From an uncultured Collinsella sp. (GTDB lineage: Bacteria; Actinomycetota; Coriobacteriia; Coriobacteriales; Coriobacteriaceae), in NCBI GenBank assembly GCA_958436995.1, contig CAUBMI010000005.1:1-64000 (forward strand): a stretch of 64,000 nt of DNA, read 5' to 3'. Positions 34,394 to 43,116 of the stretch are shown piece by piece. Below the pieces are notes generated by a model. It saw only the letters and a program-made list of their open reading frames with translations. It had not been told where the DNA came from and did not search any database. Made by a program: the position numbers and the translations under genes. Each line of letters begins with the position of its first letter. Position 1 is the stretch's first letter.

Positions 34394-35043
34394 TTGTACC
34401 CCATCCCCCAGACGGTCGCGATCGGATCGGCGCCGGCCTCGGAGAGTTTCCTCCGGGCGCGGCTGACCTGCATGGATATGGCCGCGTCGTCGGCGTCGCT
34501 CTCCCAGCCGAGCACCGCGTCGCGTATCTGCGCGCGGCTCATGACCTGCCCGGGGTGGCGCGCGAGGTACTCGCAGATGGCGTACTCGGTGGGCGTGAGC
34601 GGCACGGCCTTGTCGCCCACGGCGAGGCCGCGCGCCCCGAGGTCGATCCGCACCTCCCCGAAGGAGAGGGCGTGCGAGCGCGGCCGGCGCTCACGGCGTA
34701 GATGGGCCGCGACCTTGGCGCGCAGTTCCGCGGCCCCGAAGGGCTTGCGGACGTAGTCGTCGGCGCCCAGGCCGTAGGCGGCCACGGCATCCTCCTCGGC
34801 CACGCGCGCGGTCAGGAAGACGATGGGCCCGTCGAAGTCCGGGCGGATCTGCCGCACGAGCTCGAAGCCGTCGAGCCCCGGCATCATGACGTCGCAGAGC
34901 ACGAGGTCGAAGCGCGAGAGGTCCATCCCCGGGACCGCCGTCGGGTCCGCCGCCCTGACGACCTCATGGCCGTCGCGGCCGAGGACGCGCGCGAGCGCGT
35001 CGAGGATCGCCCTTTCATCATCCACTGCCAGTATCCTCGCCAT
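34381..35043 (-). CDS. OmpR-family response regulator
   Basis: 220 residues. Receiver domain with ILAVDDE at the start, the phospho-acceptor Asp51 in LVLCDVMMPGLDG, and the KPF lysine motif. The C-terminal winged helix has LTPTEYAICEYLARHPGQVMSR in part. ATG 35043 has AGGAGGTC just upstream. It probably controls the adjacent ABC transporter genes in response to the kinase. Overlaps the kinase gene. Confidence 0.93.
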   Translation of the reverse strand: MARILAVDDERAILDALARVLGRDGHEVVRAADPTAVPGMDLSRFDLVLCDVMMPGLDGFELVRQIRPDFDGPIVFLTARVAEEDAVAAYGLGADDYVRKPFGAAELRAKVAAHLRRERRPRSHALSFGEVRIDLGARGLAVGDKAVPLTPTEYAICEYLARHPGQVMSRAQIRDAVLGWESDADDAAISMQVSRARRKLSEAGADPIATVWGMGYKWQL

Positions 35044-35087
35044 GTTGACCTCCTGAAACTCTCGTCGGAATTGTACTAGCGCCGCGC

Positions 35088-35489
35088 TCAGCGGTCCATA
35101 GCCCTGCGCGCAGCCGCGGGTGCCTCGGCCGCGTCGCACGCGCGGTAGCGCACGCCCGAGCCGCCGCGCGCCTCGATCTCGAGCCAGCCCTCGCCGTCCG
35201 ACTCCCGCCCGAATAAGATGAGCTGGAGCTCTCGGACATTGCCTCTGTCGTCCGCCGCGTCAACCAGGTAGACGTAGTTTGCCCCCGCCCCGGTAGCGTC
35301 GGCGTAGGTGCTCGCGTGGCTGCCGGGCTCGGGCGCGGGCGCCCACATGGCGATCTCAGGGTTGGGCAGCACGCGGTCGGCGATCGAGCGCAGCGCCGAC
35401 CCCCAGCCGGCGTCGAGCAGGGCATTCCCGCCCAGGACGAGCGCTGCGGAGAGGAGGACGAGCACGGAGGCGAGCGGCCTCCTACGCAT
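35088..35489 (-). CDS. YxeA-like secreted or membrane-anchored protein
   Basis: 133 residues from ATG 35489 (GGGAGG upstream). A single N-terminal hydrophobic helix (LASVLVLLSAALVLGG) is followed by a small beta domain: YVYLVDAADDRGNVRELQL, GWLEIEARGGSGV, and a C-terminal EAPAAARRAMDR. This pattern fits the DUF1093/YxeA family, which is often found beside peptide-resistance ABC transporters. The start overlaps the preceding permease gene by 8 bases. Confidence 0.72.
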   Translation of the reverse strand: MRRRPLASVLVLLSAALVLGGNALLDAGWGSALRSIADRVLPNPEIAMWAPAPEPGSHASTYADATGAGANYVYLVDAADDRGNVRELQLILFGRESDGEGWLEIEARGGSGVRYRACDAAEAPAAARRAMDR

Positions 35490-36297
35490 CTGCCCTCCCG
35501 TCCTCAAAGCGGCAGAACCAGGCGAGAAGGATGGCGGCGGCTGCCAGGGTGAGCACGAGGCCAGCGAGCGCAGTCGTGAGGAGAGGGGCCGCCGCGCGTG
35601 CGGCGTCGATGAAGGCCTCCACCCCGAGCGACCCCAGGCGCGCGGGCCAGGCGAGCGGCACCCAGCTCAGGGGCATCGCCAGGGCACCGGTGAGCTCGCC
35701 GGTCATGAGGCCGTGCGCAAGTCCGCCCACCGAGAAGAACGCGAGGAGCACCCCCGCCGCGCCGGCGCCGATGGCGGCGTTGCGGCCGAGGCGCAGGGCC
35801 ACGCCGAGCTCCAGCGCATAGAGGGGCAGGCTGCCCAGCACGATGCCCACCCAGGCGGCCGCAAGCGGCGCGGGCCCGAGCGGTAGGCGCCCGGCGACGG
35901 CGAGCACGGCCCCGAACACGCCGAGCGCCACGGCCAGCGCGCCCGTGCCGAGCGCCGCAAGGGCGAGCAGCTTCGCCGCGACGGCGCGCCCGCGCGAGGG
36001 GACCGCCGTGAGGTTGGCGAGGCGCCCGGCAGCGCGCTCCTCGTCCACGGCGAGCCCGCAGACGATGGCGGACATGAGCGGCATGAGGGCGCCGAGGAAC
36101 TGGGCGTAGGCGTCCGCGCCCAGCGCCGGGTCCCATCGGGCTATGGAGAAGTACTCGCCGCAGGCAAGACCGGCTGCCAGGCCGCAGACGAGGTGCGCCG
36201 CCGCGAGCGGGGAGCGCGCCAGGCGCAGGGCCTCGGAGAGCAGGGCCCGCGGGAGGGTCATGCGCGGCGTCGGGTCGAAGAGTCGTGTCATGGCCAT
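35482..36297 (-). CDS. Lantibiotic-immunity type ABC permease (LanG/MutG-like)
   Basis: 271 residues with about six membrane helices. The first soluble segment MAMTRLFDPTPRMTL leads into the helices. The start ATG 36297 forms a TGATG junction with the upstream permease; a longer reading frame upstream is an out-of-frame artefact of high GC. With its sister permease and the ATPase it would make an exporter that removes lantibiotics from the membrane. Confidence 0.82.
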   Translation of the reverse strand: MAMTRLFDPTPRMTLPRALLSEALRLARSPLAAAHLVCGLAAGLACGEYFSIARWDPALGADAYAQFLGALMPLMSAIVCGLAVDEERAAGRLANLTAVPSRGRAVAAKLLALAALGTGALAVALGVFGAVLAVAGRLPLGPAPLAAAWVGIVLGSLPLYALELGVALRLGRNAAIGAGAAGVLLAFFSVGGLAHGLMTGELTGALAMPLSWVPLAWPARLGSLGVEAFIDAARAAAPLLTTALAGLVLTLAAAAILLAWFCRFEDGRADA

Positions 36298-37067
36298 CAC
36301 CTCTCCTCGGAGCGCGCGAACCAGGCCGCGCCCGCCGCCGTGAGCGCGGCGAACGCGAGCGCGCAGACCGCAAGGCCCGCCAGCGTGAGCACGCCGTCCG
36401 CCGTGAGCGCCCCGCCGAGCGCCATGTCCGCCGCGAGCGGCTCGCCGCTCGGCAGCACGGGAATGAAGCTCGTGGGGATGACCATGCTCGCCGACGGCGG
36501 AAAGAGCTGCGGCAGCGGCATCAGCGACCAGGCGAACCCACCCACGAGCTGCGCGGCGAGCGGGCAGAAGATGCCCGCGAGCATGCCGAGCCGCGCCGTG
36601 AGGAAGAGCCCTGCGGGGATCATCCACGCCGCGGTCACCGTGTTGGCGAGCGCGCAGAGGAGCATCGTGAGCGTGCCCGCGGCCGTGAGGCCCTCCGAGG
36701 AGAACGCCGATCCCGCGAGGTAGATGCCGAAGACCACGAGGTTCGAGAGCGTGCAGAGCGCGAGGCACCAGAGCGCCTTGGCCCACCAGGCGCGCCCGAG
36801 CGGGAGGCCCAGGCCCAGAAGCCCCCGCATCCGCGTGCGAGCGTCCGCCCGCGCGACGCACGCCACCACGAGCGAGAGAGACACGGGCAGGAAGAGCGCG
36901 TACCAGTAGTTCCACGCGCTGAAGATCTGCACGCCCCGGTAGGGCATCGCGCCGAGCAGCGGCATCGGCAGCGCCATGAGCACGGCCAGGCGAACCGGTG
37001 CCGCGTGGCGCGACTTCAGGGCCTCGGCGCGCAGGGCCGCGAGCAGGCCGCCTTTCTCGCCCGTCAT
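36297..37067 (-). CDS. Lantibiotic-immunity type ABC permease (LanE/MutE-like)
   Basis: 256 residues with six predicted helices. NYWYALFLPVSLSLVVACV and the conserved middle segment with WMIPAGLFL and a late extracytoplasmic loop (FPPSASMVIPTSFIPVLPSG) are like MutE/EpiE permeases. ATGA overlap with the ATPase gene and TGATG with the second permease show tight coupling. Confidence 0.84.
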   Translation of the reverse strand: MTGEKGGLLAALRAEALKSRHAAPVRLAVLMALPMPLLGAMPYRGVQIFSAWNYWYALFLPVSLSLVVACVARADARTRMRGLLGLGLPLGRAWWAKALWCLALCTLSNLVVFGIYLAGSAFSSEGLTAAGTLTMLLCALANTVTAAWMIPAGLFLTARLGMLAGIFCPLAAQLVGGFAWSLMPLPQLFPPSASMVIPTSFIPVLPSGEPLAADMALGGALTADGVLTLAGLAVCALAFAALTAAGAAWFARSEER

Positions 37068-37792
37068 GCCGCCACCTCCCCGCGCGCTCGTCGCCCTTCC
37101 CGGCAGAAGCTCATGAAGAGTTCCTCGAGGTCCTGCCCGGGACGAAGCGCATCCTCGTAGGCGAGGCGCCCCCCGCAGATGATGCCGATGGTGTCCGCCA
37201 TCTGCTGCACCTCGGAGAGGATGTGGCTCGAGACGATCACCGTCGTACCCGCCGCCGCGAAGCCGCGGATCTGGTCGCGCAGCTCCTCGATGCCGATGGG
37301 GTCGAGGCCGTTGGTGGGCTCGTCGAGCACGAGCAGGCGTGGCCGGGCGATCAGCGCCAGCGCGAGCCCCAGGCGCTGCCGCATGCCCATCGAGAAGCGC
37401 CCGGCGCGCTTCTTCCCGGTGTCCGCGAGGTCCACGGCGGCGAGCACCTCATCTATGCGGCTCTCGGGAAGGCCCAGCAGCGTGGTGCGCACGCGCAGGT
37501 TCTCGCGCGCGGTGAGGTTGGGGTAGAGCGGCGCCTCCTCGATGAGGCTGCCGATTGCGTAGAGGTCCTCGCGGCGCCAGGCGTGCCCGGCAAAGAGGAT
37601 CTCCCCGGCCGTCGGCCGCAGCATCCCGCAGATCATCTTGAGCGTTGTCGACTTGCCGGCGCCGTTGGGACCGAGCAGCCCGTACACCTCGCCCTCGCGG
37701 ATATGAAGGCTCACGTCGGCCACGGCGTCCTGCGCCTGGTCGCCGCGGCCGAAGCGCTTGGTGAGCCCACGCGTCTCGAGCATGTAACCCAT
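37064..37792 (-). CDS. Lantibiotic-protection type ABC ATPase (LanF-like)
   Basis: 242 residues. Walker [10 protein letters not shown] (41-49), signature FSMGMRQRLG, Walker B LLVLDEPTNGLD and the H-loop SSHILSEV. The glutamate in the Q-loop region (SLIEEAPLY) is the E-loop variant seen in LanF/BcrA-type bacteriocin-resistance ATPases. It is the first gene of the minus-strand operon LanF-LanE-LanG-YxeA, then the two-component pair. No lantibiotic or modification gene is visible. Confidence 0.9.
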   Translation of the reverse strand: MGYMLETRGLTKRFGRGDQAQDAVADVSLHIREGEVYGLLGPNGAGKSTTLKMICGMLRPTAGEILFAGHAWRREDLYAIGSLIEEAPLYPNLTARENLRVRTTLLGLPESRIDEVLAAVDLADTGKKRAGRFSMGMRQRLGLALALIARPRLLVLDEPTNGLDPIGIEELRDQIRGFAAAGTTVIVSSHILSEVQQMADTIGIICGGRLAYEDALRPGQDLEELFMSFCREGRRARGEVAA

Positions 37793-38188
37793 GGGTTTAT
37801 CCTTTCTCTTCCGGGAGCGCGGGCCGAGTCACCGTGCCCGCGCGCCTTACCTTTCGGGTTCACCATCCATGGTGGGGCGCGTTTCTAACGAAGCCATAAC
37901 GGCCGTTGGGTTCTTTTGGCGCCAACCCTTCTCGACCCGCACATCATGATTAATTTGCTTAAGGCAACAACTTTCCCGATCGATGTAATCACCGAATCAA
38001 AACGTGTACATCACCCTCCAAAACCGACATTTTTCGGCATGTTTGGAGGCTGATGTACACGAATGTGAAATCCACCGCCGCCCAAAAGCGCCTTCCTCAT
38101 GTCTGGACTCTCTATGCTTACGCTGGATAGACATCGCCGGAACGGGTATAGTATCGAAAGTTTTGTCGTTAACCAGCGGGGGAGTCCT
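37793..38188. other. Intergenic region with promoter space and a hairpin
   Basis: This stretch separates the divergent LanF-like operon and the pgsA-garA operon. It contains a long hairpin (38004-38060). No gene is supported. TATAGT near 38143 with a weak upstream hexamer may be the -10 element for the plus-strand genes. Confidence 0.4.
38004..38060. repeat. 57-base hairpin repeat with nested stem
   Basis: GTGTACATCACCCTCCAAA (38004-38022) pairs with TTTGGAGGCTGATGTACAC (38042-38060) with one mismatch in 19. The 19-base loop contains its own short stem CCGA/TCGG around CATTTT. There is no T tract, so a simple terminator is unlikely. Confidence 0.75.
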
Positions 38189-38893
38189 GTGGGCATCAAA
38201 AAGAAGATCAAAAAGGAGCTTATCGGCACTTCCGATTACCCGTCGAATAAGATCTTTACGATCTCCAATTTCATCACCTTTACGCGCCTGATCCTCACCC
38301 TGGTATTTCTGTACCTGTTTGTGACGGATAACAACCGCGTCATCGCCATCGTTATCTACGCCGTTGCCGCCTCCACCGACTGGATGGACGGTCAGATCGC
38401 CCGCATGACCAAGACGGTCTCGTGGCTCGGCAAGGTCATGGATCCCATCTGCGACCGTGCGCTGCTGTTCACCGGCGTACTTGGGCTGGTGGTTCGCGGA
38501 GAGCTGCCCATCTGGGTCTGCGTGCTCATTATTGGCCGCGACATCTATCTGGGCATCGGCACGCTTATCGTGCGTCATTATCACCGTCGCCCCATCGATG
38601 TCGTCTTTCCCGGAAAGATTGCCACTGCACTGCTCATGACCGGCTTCTCGCTCATGCTGCTCGGGTTCCCCGTTATTGACGGCCTGCATCTTTTACCTTC
38701 AACCCTTACGGCCTTCCCGGGCCTCAACGGAAGCTCGGTGCCCCTCGGCATCTTCTTTGTGTACGGCGGCGTGATCTTCTCCATGCTCACCGCGGTCATC
38801 TATTCCATTAAGGGCGGAGTGGCCATTAAACAGGCTCTCGCGCATCCCGAGGACGAGGACATCGACTTTCTGAACCCTGAAATCGAAGACTAA
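38189..38893 (+). CDS. CDP-alcohol phosphatidyltransferase family protein
   Basis: 234 residues from GTG 38189 with GGGGGAG 4 bases upstream. The family motif is clear: DGQIAR, then GKVMDPICDR (D-G-x2-A-R-x8-G-x3-D-x3-D). Six membrane helices are likely. The gene precedes garA and ftsR as pgsA2 (Rv1822) does in Mycobacterium tuberculosis. The product could be phosphatidylglycerophosphate or a related lipid; the second copy at 59.2 kb looks like the canonical PgsA. Confidence 0.88.
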   Translation: MGIKKKIKKELIGTSDYPSNKIFTISNFITFTRLILTLVFLYLFVTDNNRVIAIVIYAVAASTDWMDGQIARMTKTVSWLGKVMDPICDRALLFTGVLGLVVRGELPIWVCVLIIGRDIYLGIGTLIVRHYHRRPIDVVFPGKIATALLMTGFSLMLLGFPVIDGLHLLPSTLTAFPGLNGSSVPLGIFFVYGGVIFSMLTAVIYSIKGGVAIKQALAHPEDEDIDFLNPEIED

Positions 38894-38959
38894 GTCGTTG
38901 GGGTATGATTACGTACGGTTCATTATTTGCGGCACGTCCGCGATAAGTTAGGGGTTGTC

Positions 38960-39394
38960 ATGGACAACATGGTTAACAATATGCCTCAGAATGATAAGAC
39001 TGCTGACGCTACCTGCGTATTCCGCGTGCCTTCAAGCGACGTCACCGTTCCCGACCTCATGGCCAACGTGCGCATCACCGCACCCGTTCTGTCCATCGTC
39101 AAGGGTCCGCAGACTGGTGCCGCCTTTGAGCTCGAGGACGACGTGACCACCATCGGCCGCGATCCTGCAAACGGCATCTTCCTCAATGACATGACTGTTT
39201 CGCGTAGCCACGCGCGCATTATTCGCGAGGGCCTCGGCGCTCGCATTGAGGACCTGGGCTCGCTCAATGGCACCTGGGTCGACGGCGCCATTGTCAACGC
39301 GGCCCCGCTGCACGATGGTTCTTCCGTCCAGATCGGTACGTTTACGCTCATCTACCACGAGAGCACGCCGGAGCGCATCGAAACCGGTGAGTAG
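38960..39394 (+). CDS. garA: FHA domain protein, GarA-like
   Basis: 144 residues from ATG 38960 (TTAGGGG upstream). A disordered N-terminus contains DATCVFR (16-22), which aligns with the phosphorylated ETTSVFR of mycobacterial GarA and keeps the second Thr. The FHA domain (about 45-140) has TIGRDP, SRSHARI and GSLNGTWVDG, the phosphothreonine-binding residues. GarA controls the 2-oxoglutarate node when unphosphorylated. The following ftsR gene supports the orthology. Confidence 0.85.
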   Translation: MDNMVNNMPQNDKTADATCVFRVPSSDVTVPDLMANVRITAPVLSIVKGPQTGAAFELEDDVTTIGRDPANGIFLNDMTVSRSHARIIREGLGARIEDLGSLNGTWVDGAIVNAAPLHDGSSVQIGTFTLIYHESTPERIETGE

Positions 39395-39397
39395 GGC

Positions 39398-40276
39398 ATG
39401 GCCGAACGCAACTATCTGAGTATCGGCCAAGTCGTCAACCTTCTTCGAGGCGCATACCCCGATCTTTCGAACTCAAAAATTAGATTTCTAGAAGATGAGG
39501 GGCTCATTACCCCTCATCGTACGCCTAAGGGATACCGTCAGTACTCTAAGGAGGACGTTGATCGCCTGGAGGTCATCCTGCACTTGCAGAAGACCCGCTA
39601 CATGCCGCTCAACGTGATTAAGCAGCGCTTGGAAAACGCCACGGACCTGTCAACGCTCGCCTACGAGGTGGGCTTGCTGTCCGATGTTCCGCTTAAGACG
39701 GAGCCCAAGGAGACCAAACAAAAGCTGCATCCCATCGAGACCATTCCCGATATGCTGGGCGTCGAGATCTCGTTTATCCGCTCGCTCGCCGAGAACGACC
39801 TCATTCGCATCATCAAGAGTCCGCAGAACCGTGAGCTCGTCGATGGTCGCGATTTTCCGATCATCCGCTACTGCTCCGAGCTGTCACGCTTCCATATCGA
39901 GCCGCGCAACCTGCGTCAGTACGTATCGTCGGCAAACCGCGAGTCTTCGATGTTTGAGCAGGTGCTCGTGAGCATGCTCGGCATGGATACTTCCGATGAC
40001 GAGCGCGACGCCAAGCTCGAGCGTGCGTTTAAGAAGCTTCACGACCTGACGGAGGGCGTGCACACTGCGCTGCTCAAGAACCGCGTTTTTGAATCGCTCA
40101 ACGCCGTGGTCGAGGACGCCGACATCGATGCACTCGATGAGGAGATCGCTCGCTCCGAGTCCACCAAGGCCAAAAACGAAGAAACTGCCGCGCCGGCTTC
40201 GCACGAGGATTCTCTCGTAAAGCCGCTCAAGGTCGTCGCCCCTTCGCAATCCGGCACCGTCACCGCGGGCAAATAA
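39398..40276 (+). CDS. ftsR: MerR-family regulator, FtsR-like
   Basis: 292 residues. The N-terminal MerR winged helix reads LSIGQVVNLLRGAYPDLSNS and KIRFLEDEGLI, then GYRQYSKEDVDRL. A second helix-turn-helix-like region follows (IPDMLGVEISFIRSLAEND). The pair garA-ftsR matches Rv1827-Rv1828; the corynebacterial homologue activates ftsZ. It starts 3 bases after garA. Confidence 0.88.
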   Translation: MAERNYLSIGQVVNLLRGAYPDLSNSKIRFLEDEGLITPHRTPKGYRQYSKEDVDRLEVILHLQKTRYMPLNVIKQRLENATDLSTLAYEVGLLSDVPLKTEPKETKQKLHPIETIPDMLGVEISFIRSLAENDLIRIIKSPQNRELVDGRDFPIIRYCSELSRFHIEPRNLRQYVSSANRESSMFEQVLVSMLGMDTSDDERDAKLERAFKKLHDLTEGVHTALLKNRVFESLNAVVEDADIDALDEEIARSESTKAKNEETAAPASHEDSLVKPLKVVAPSQSGTVTAGK

Positions 40277-40316
40277 CCGCTGTTGATATTTCGGCAACCC
40301 ATTGAAAGGTCATGCA

Positions 40317-40847
40317 ATGTACGACTTCGAATCTCAAATCGTCGACATCCCCGACTATCCCGAGCCCGGAGTCATCTTTAAAGACATCACGCCGCTCTTT
40401 GGCAATCCCGAGGCGCTCAAAGCCATGACCGATACCCTCGCCGAGCACTTTGCCGGCATGGGAATCACCAAGGTCGTGGGTCCCGAGGCTCGCGGCTTTA
40501 TGGTTGGCGTACCGGTGGCTGTAGCCCTTGGCGCCGGCTTTGTCCCCGCACGTAAACCGGGCAAGCTGCCGCGCGAGACCGTAAGCCAGAGCTACGAGCT
40601 CGAGTACGGAACGGATTCCATTGAAATCCATGCCGACGCTATCAGCTCTAAAGATACCGTGTTGATTCTGGACGACTTGGTCGCGACGGGCGGAACCGTC
40701 GAGGCAACAGGTAAACTGGTGCGAGATATGGGCGCAAAGCTTGTGGGCTACGGTTGTATCCTTGAGCTTGCGTTTCTCAACCCGCGCGAGAAGCTCACGC
40801 CCTCCAACGAGGATGTCGAGCTCTTTAGCCTGGTAACGGTGGACTAG
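40317..40847 (+). CDS. apt: Adenine phosphoribosyltransferase
   Basis: 176 residues from ATG 40317. PRPP-binding motif VLILDDLVATGGTVEAT, the GPEARGF phosphate loop and the ARKPGKLP segment identify Apt. It salvages adenine to AMP. AAAGG precedes the start by 7 bases. Confidence 0.96.
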   Translation: MYDFESQIVDIPDYPEPGVIFKDITPLFGNPEALKAMTDTLAEHFAGMGITKVVGPEARGFMVGVPVAVALGAGFVPARKPGKLPRETVSQSYELEYGTDSIEIHADAISSKDTVLILDDLVATGGTVEATGKLVRDMGAKLVGYGCILELAFLNPREKLTPSNEDVELFSLVTVD

Positions 40848-40879
40848 CCGCTACCCTTAGATACCGGAAAGGAAGCTCC

Positions 40880-42001
40880 ATGCGCACAGCAAACACGCAT
40901 AAAAACATGGCACGCTGCGCTGCTACGGCAACCCTCGCTTGTGTTTTGGGCCTGGGCCTCGCGGCTCCTGCCTATGCCGATACCGCATCCGATCTTGCCG
41001 CTGCTCGTACCAAACTCGAGCAGATCGGCACGCAAACCCAGCAGATCTACGACGAACTCGCCACTCAAACGAAGGCGCTCGATCAGACTGCTGGCGAGAT
41101 CACGCAAAAGCAGCAGGAGATCGCTGACGGTCAGGCCAAGCTCTCGACCTATGTCGCCGGCGAGTACAAAACCGGCGGTCTGAGCCTGCTTCAGGTTCTG
41201 ACCGGCGTCGATGACCTGAGCGATATGCTCAACCGTCTGTTCTACTACGGCAAAGTTTCCGATAAGCAGGCTCAGACCATTCAAGAGGTCAAGGAGCTTA
41301 AGCAGCAGCTCACCGATAAGCAGGCCGAGCAGGAGAAGAACGTCGCCACCACGCAAAAGAAGGTCGATGAGCTTAACGCCCAGCAGGCTGAAGCCCAGAG
41401 TGTCGTGAACTCCCTGGATTCACAGTTGCAGGCCGAGCTTGCTGCCGAGGCCCAGGCCAACGCCGCGCTGCAGGCTGGCATAAATGCTAGCACCGCCGAA
41501 AAGGCCACGGTGAGCAACGACACCGCCGGTACGAGCGAGAACACCAACAAGGGTGGCGGTACGACCAACGACGGCGGCGGAAACACGCCCGCGCCCGCTC
41601 CCACTCCGCAGCCCCCGACGCCCGCTCCGGCTCCGGCTCCGGCTCCGACGCCTTCCGCACCGAGCCAGTCCGTTGACGGCGGTTCCGTTGTTTCGCGTGC
41701 CTATAGCAAGCTCGGATACGCTTACTCTTGGGGTGGCATTGGGCCGAACAGCTTTGACTGCTCCGGTTTTGTAAGCTATTGCCTCACGGGACGCTACTGC
41801 CGTCTGGGCACCACGGTCGACTTCATGGGTTGGACCCGTGTGTCCGATCCGCAACCCGGCGATGTTGTGGTTAACTCCTACCATACCGGCATCTATATCG
41901 GTAATGGTCAGATGATCCATGCTTCCGACTACAAAACGGGCGTCATCATCAGCTCCGTCGCCGCTGGCATGAACAACAACTACATTTTCGTGCGCTACTA
42001 A
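40880..42001 (+). CDS. Secreted NlpC/P60 peptidoglycan hydrolase
   Basis: 373 residues. Signal peptide with cleavage near AYADTA. A coiled coil (about 38-190) like the regulatory domain of RipA/PcsB follows, then a Gly/Thr and Pro/Ala-rich linker, and the catalytic NlpC/P60 domain (about 266-373). The catalytic Cys is in NSFDCSGF and the His in YHTGIYIGNG. It would cut peptide stems of peptidoglycan during growth or division. A terminator follows. Confidence 0.94.
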   Translation: MRTANTHKNMARCAATATLACVLGLGLAAPAYADTASDLAAARTKLEQIGTQTQQIYDELATQTKALDQTAGEITQKQQEIADGQAKLSTYVAGEYKTGGLSLLQVLTGVDDLSDMLNRLFYYGKVSDKQAQTIQEVKELKQQLTDKQAEQEKNVATTQKKVDELNAQQAEAQSVVNSLDSQLQAELAAEAQANAALQAGINASTAEKATVSNDTAGTSENTNKGGGTTNDGGGNTPAPAPTPQPPTPAPAPAPAPTPSAPSQSVDGGSVVSRAYSKLGYAYSWGGIGPNSFDCSGFVSYCLTGRYCRLGTTVDFMGWTRVSDPQPGDVVVNSYHTGIYIGNGQMIHASDYKTGVIISSVAAGMNNNYIFVRY

Positions 42002-42026
42002 GTCACTCTGTATAGCGAACGAAGGT

Positions 42027-42062
42027 GAACCTCGTGGCCTTTGAGCTGCGAGGTTCATTTAT
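42027..42062 (+). terminator. Terminator after the NlpC/P60 gene
   Basis: GAACCTCG (42027-42034) pairs with CGAGGTTC (42049-42056), followed by ATTTATTTAT. Confidence 0.75.
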
Positions 42063-42176
42063 TTATGACCGTGCTCCATACATGATCCTAATGTGCTAGT
42101 TTTCAATACTAGATGCACGCTTCATCGGTGAGCAATATAGCTATAATGATTGAGAAGCATATAGAAAGGACCCTCT

Positions 42177-43043
42177 ATGAGCTGGGCACTTATCTCCGAT
42201 TCGAGCTGTAACCTCCGCGATTGGCAACCGACCGCGCCCCATACCACCTTTGCATTTGCACCCCTCAAAATTCGAGTGGGGGAGCGCGAGTTCGTCGATG
42301 ACCTCACGCTCGACGTTCACGAACTCAATTGCGCCGTGCAGGCGGAGTCGAGCGCTTCTTCGAGCGCCTGTCCGAGCGTAGGCGAGTGGACCGAACTCTT
42401 TAGGCTTGCCGACAAGACGATTTGTATGCCCATCTCGGAGGGCGTATCGGGGAGCTATAACGCCGCCGCCACGGCACGCGATTTGGTTCTTGCCGAGGAG
42501 CCGAACCGTCAAATTCATTTGGTCAATTCACGCGGAGCCGGCGGCAAAATGGACCTGATCTTACTGCTGTTCGACCGGTATCTTGCAAGCAACCCGGATG
42601 TCTCTTTCGAGGACGCTTGCGCATATTTCGATAGCCTTGAGCAGAACAGCAAAATCCTCTTCAGCTTGTGCAATTACGAAAACCTCGCCAAAGCCGGACG
42701 TATTCCTAAGGCAGCCGGCGTCATTGCCAACAAGCTTAATATTCGCATTTTGGGCACGGCGAGTGAGGCCGGTAAAATCGAACTCGTCGGGCACACGCAT
42801 GGCGAAAAGAAGATGCTCAACAAGATCATCGACACCATGGAAGCCGAAGGTTTTACGGGCGGCGAGGTCGTTATCGACCATGTCGAGAATGAGGCAGGCG
42901 CCCAAGCACTTGCCAGCCGAATTGTGGAGCGCTGGCCAGGCTCCAAGACTATCATCATGCCCTGTAACGGGCTAGATTCATACTATGCCGAAATGCATGG
43001 GCTCATTATCGGCTACGGCATGGGCGTGGCTTCGGGCCAATAA
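42177..43043 (+). CDS. DegV family fatty-acid-binding protein
   Basis: 288 residues. It opens WALISDSSCNL and contains PISEGVSGSYNAA and NSRGAGGKM, the fatty-acid phosphate-binding loops of DegV/FakB. FakB-type proteins present fatty acids to the kinase FakA; no fakA is nearby. AGAAAGGA precedes ATG 42177, and TATAAT at 42142 may be the -10 element. Confidence 0.92.
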   Translation: MSWALISDSSCNLRDWQPTAPHTTFAFAPLKIRVGEREFVDDLTLDVHELNCAVQAESSASSSACPSVGEWTELFRLADKTICMPISEGVSGSYNAAATARDLVLAEEPNRQIHLVNSRGAGGKMDLILLLFDRYLASNPDVSFEDACAYFDSLEQNSKILFSLCNYENLAKAGRIPKAAGVIANKLNIRILGTASEAGKIELVGHTHGEKKMLNKIIDTMEAEGFTGGEVVIDHVENEAGAQALASRIVERWPGSKTIIMPCNGLDSYYAEMHGLIIGYGMGVASGQ

Positions 43044-43062
43044 AGTCCAACCAAGCAAAAAT

Positions 43063-43109
43063 ACGGGCGGGACAAAGTGACAGCTGGCTCTTTGTCCCGC
43101 CCGTTTTAT
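43063..43109. terminator. Bidirectional terminator between convergent genes
   Basis: ACGGGCGGGACAAAG pairs perfectly with CTTTGTCCCGCCCGT, flanked by A-rich and T-rich ends. It serves degV on the plus strand and the DUF1836 gene on the minus strand. Confidence 0.9.
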
Positions 43110-43116
43110 ACGTCGG

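Noticed and set aside
33035..34756. A 573-codon plus-strand open frame opposite the histidine kinase and response regulator
   Set aside because: It is Arg/Gly/Glu-rich without domains and antisense to clear two-component genes.
35482..36915. A 477-codon reading of the second permease gene
   Set aside because: The first 206 codons lie out of frame within the first permease gene and are Arg/Gly/Ala-rich nonsense; the real start is ATG 36297 in a TGATG junction.
38004..38291. Short plus-strand open frame starting in the hairpin repeat
   Set aside because: Its first codons are the translation of a palindrome and the rest is out of frame with the real gene at 38189.
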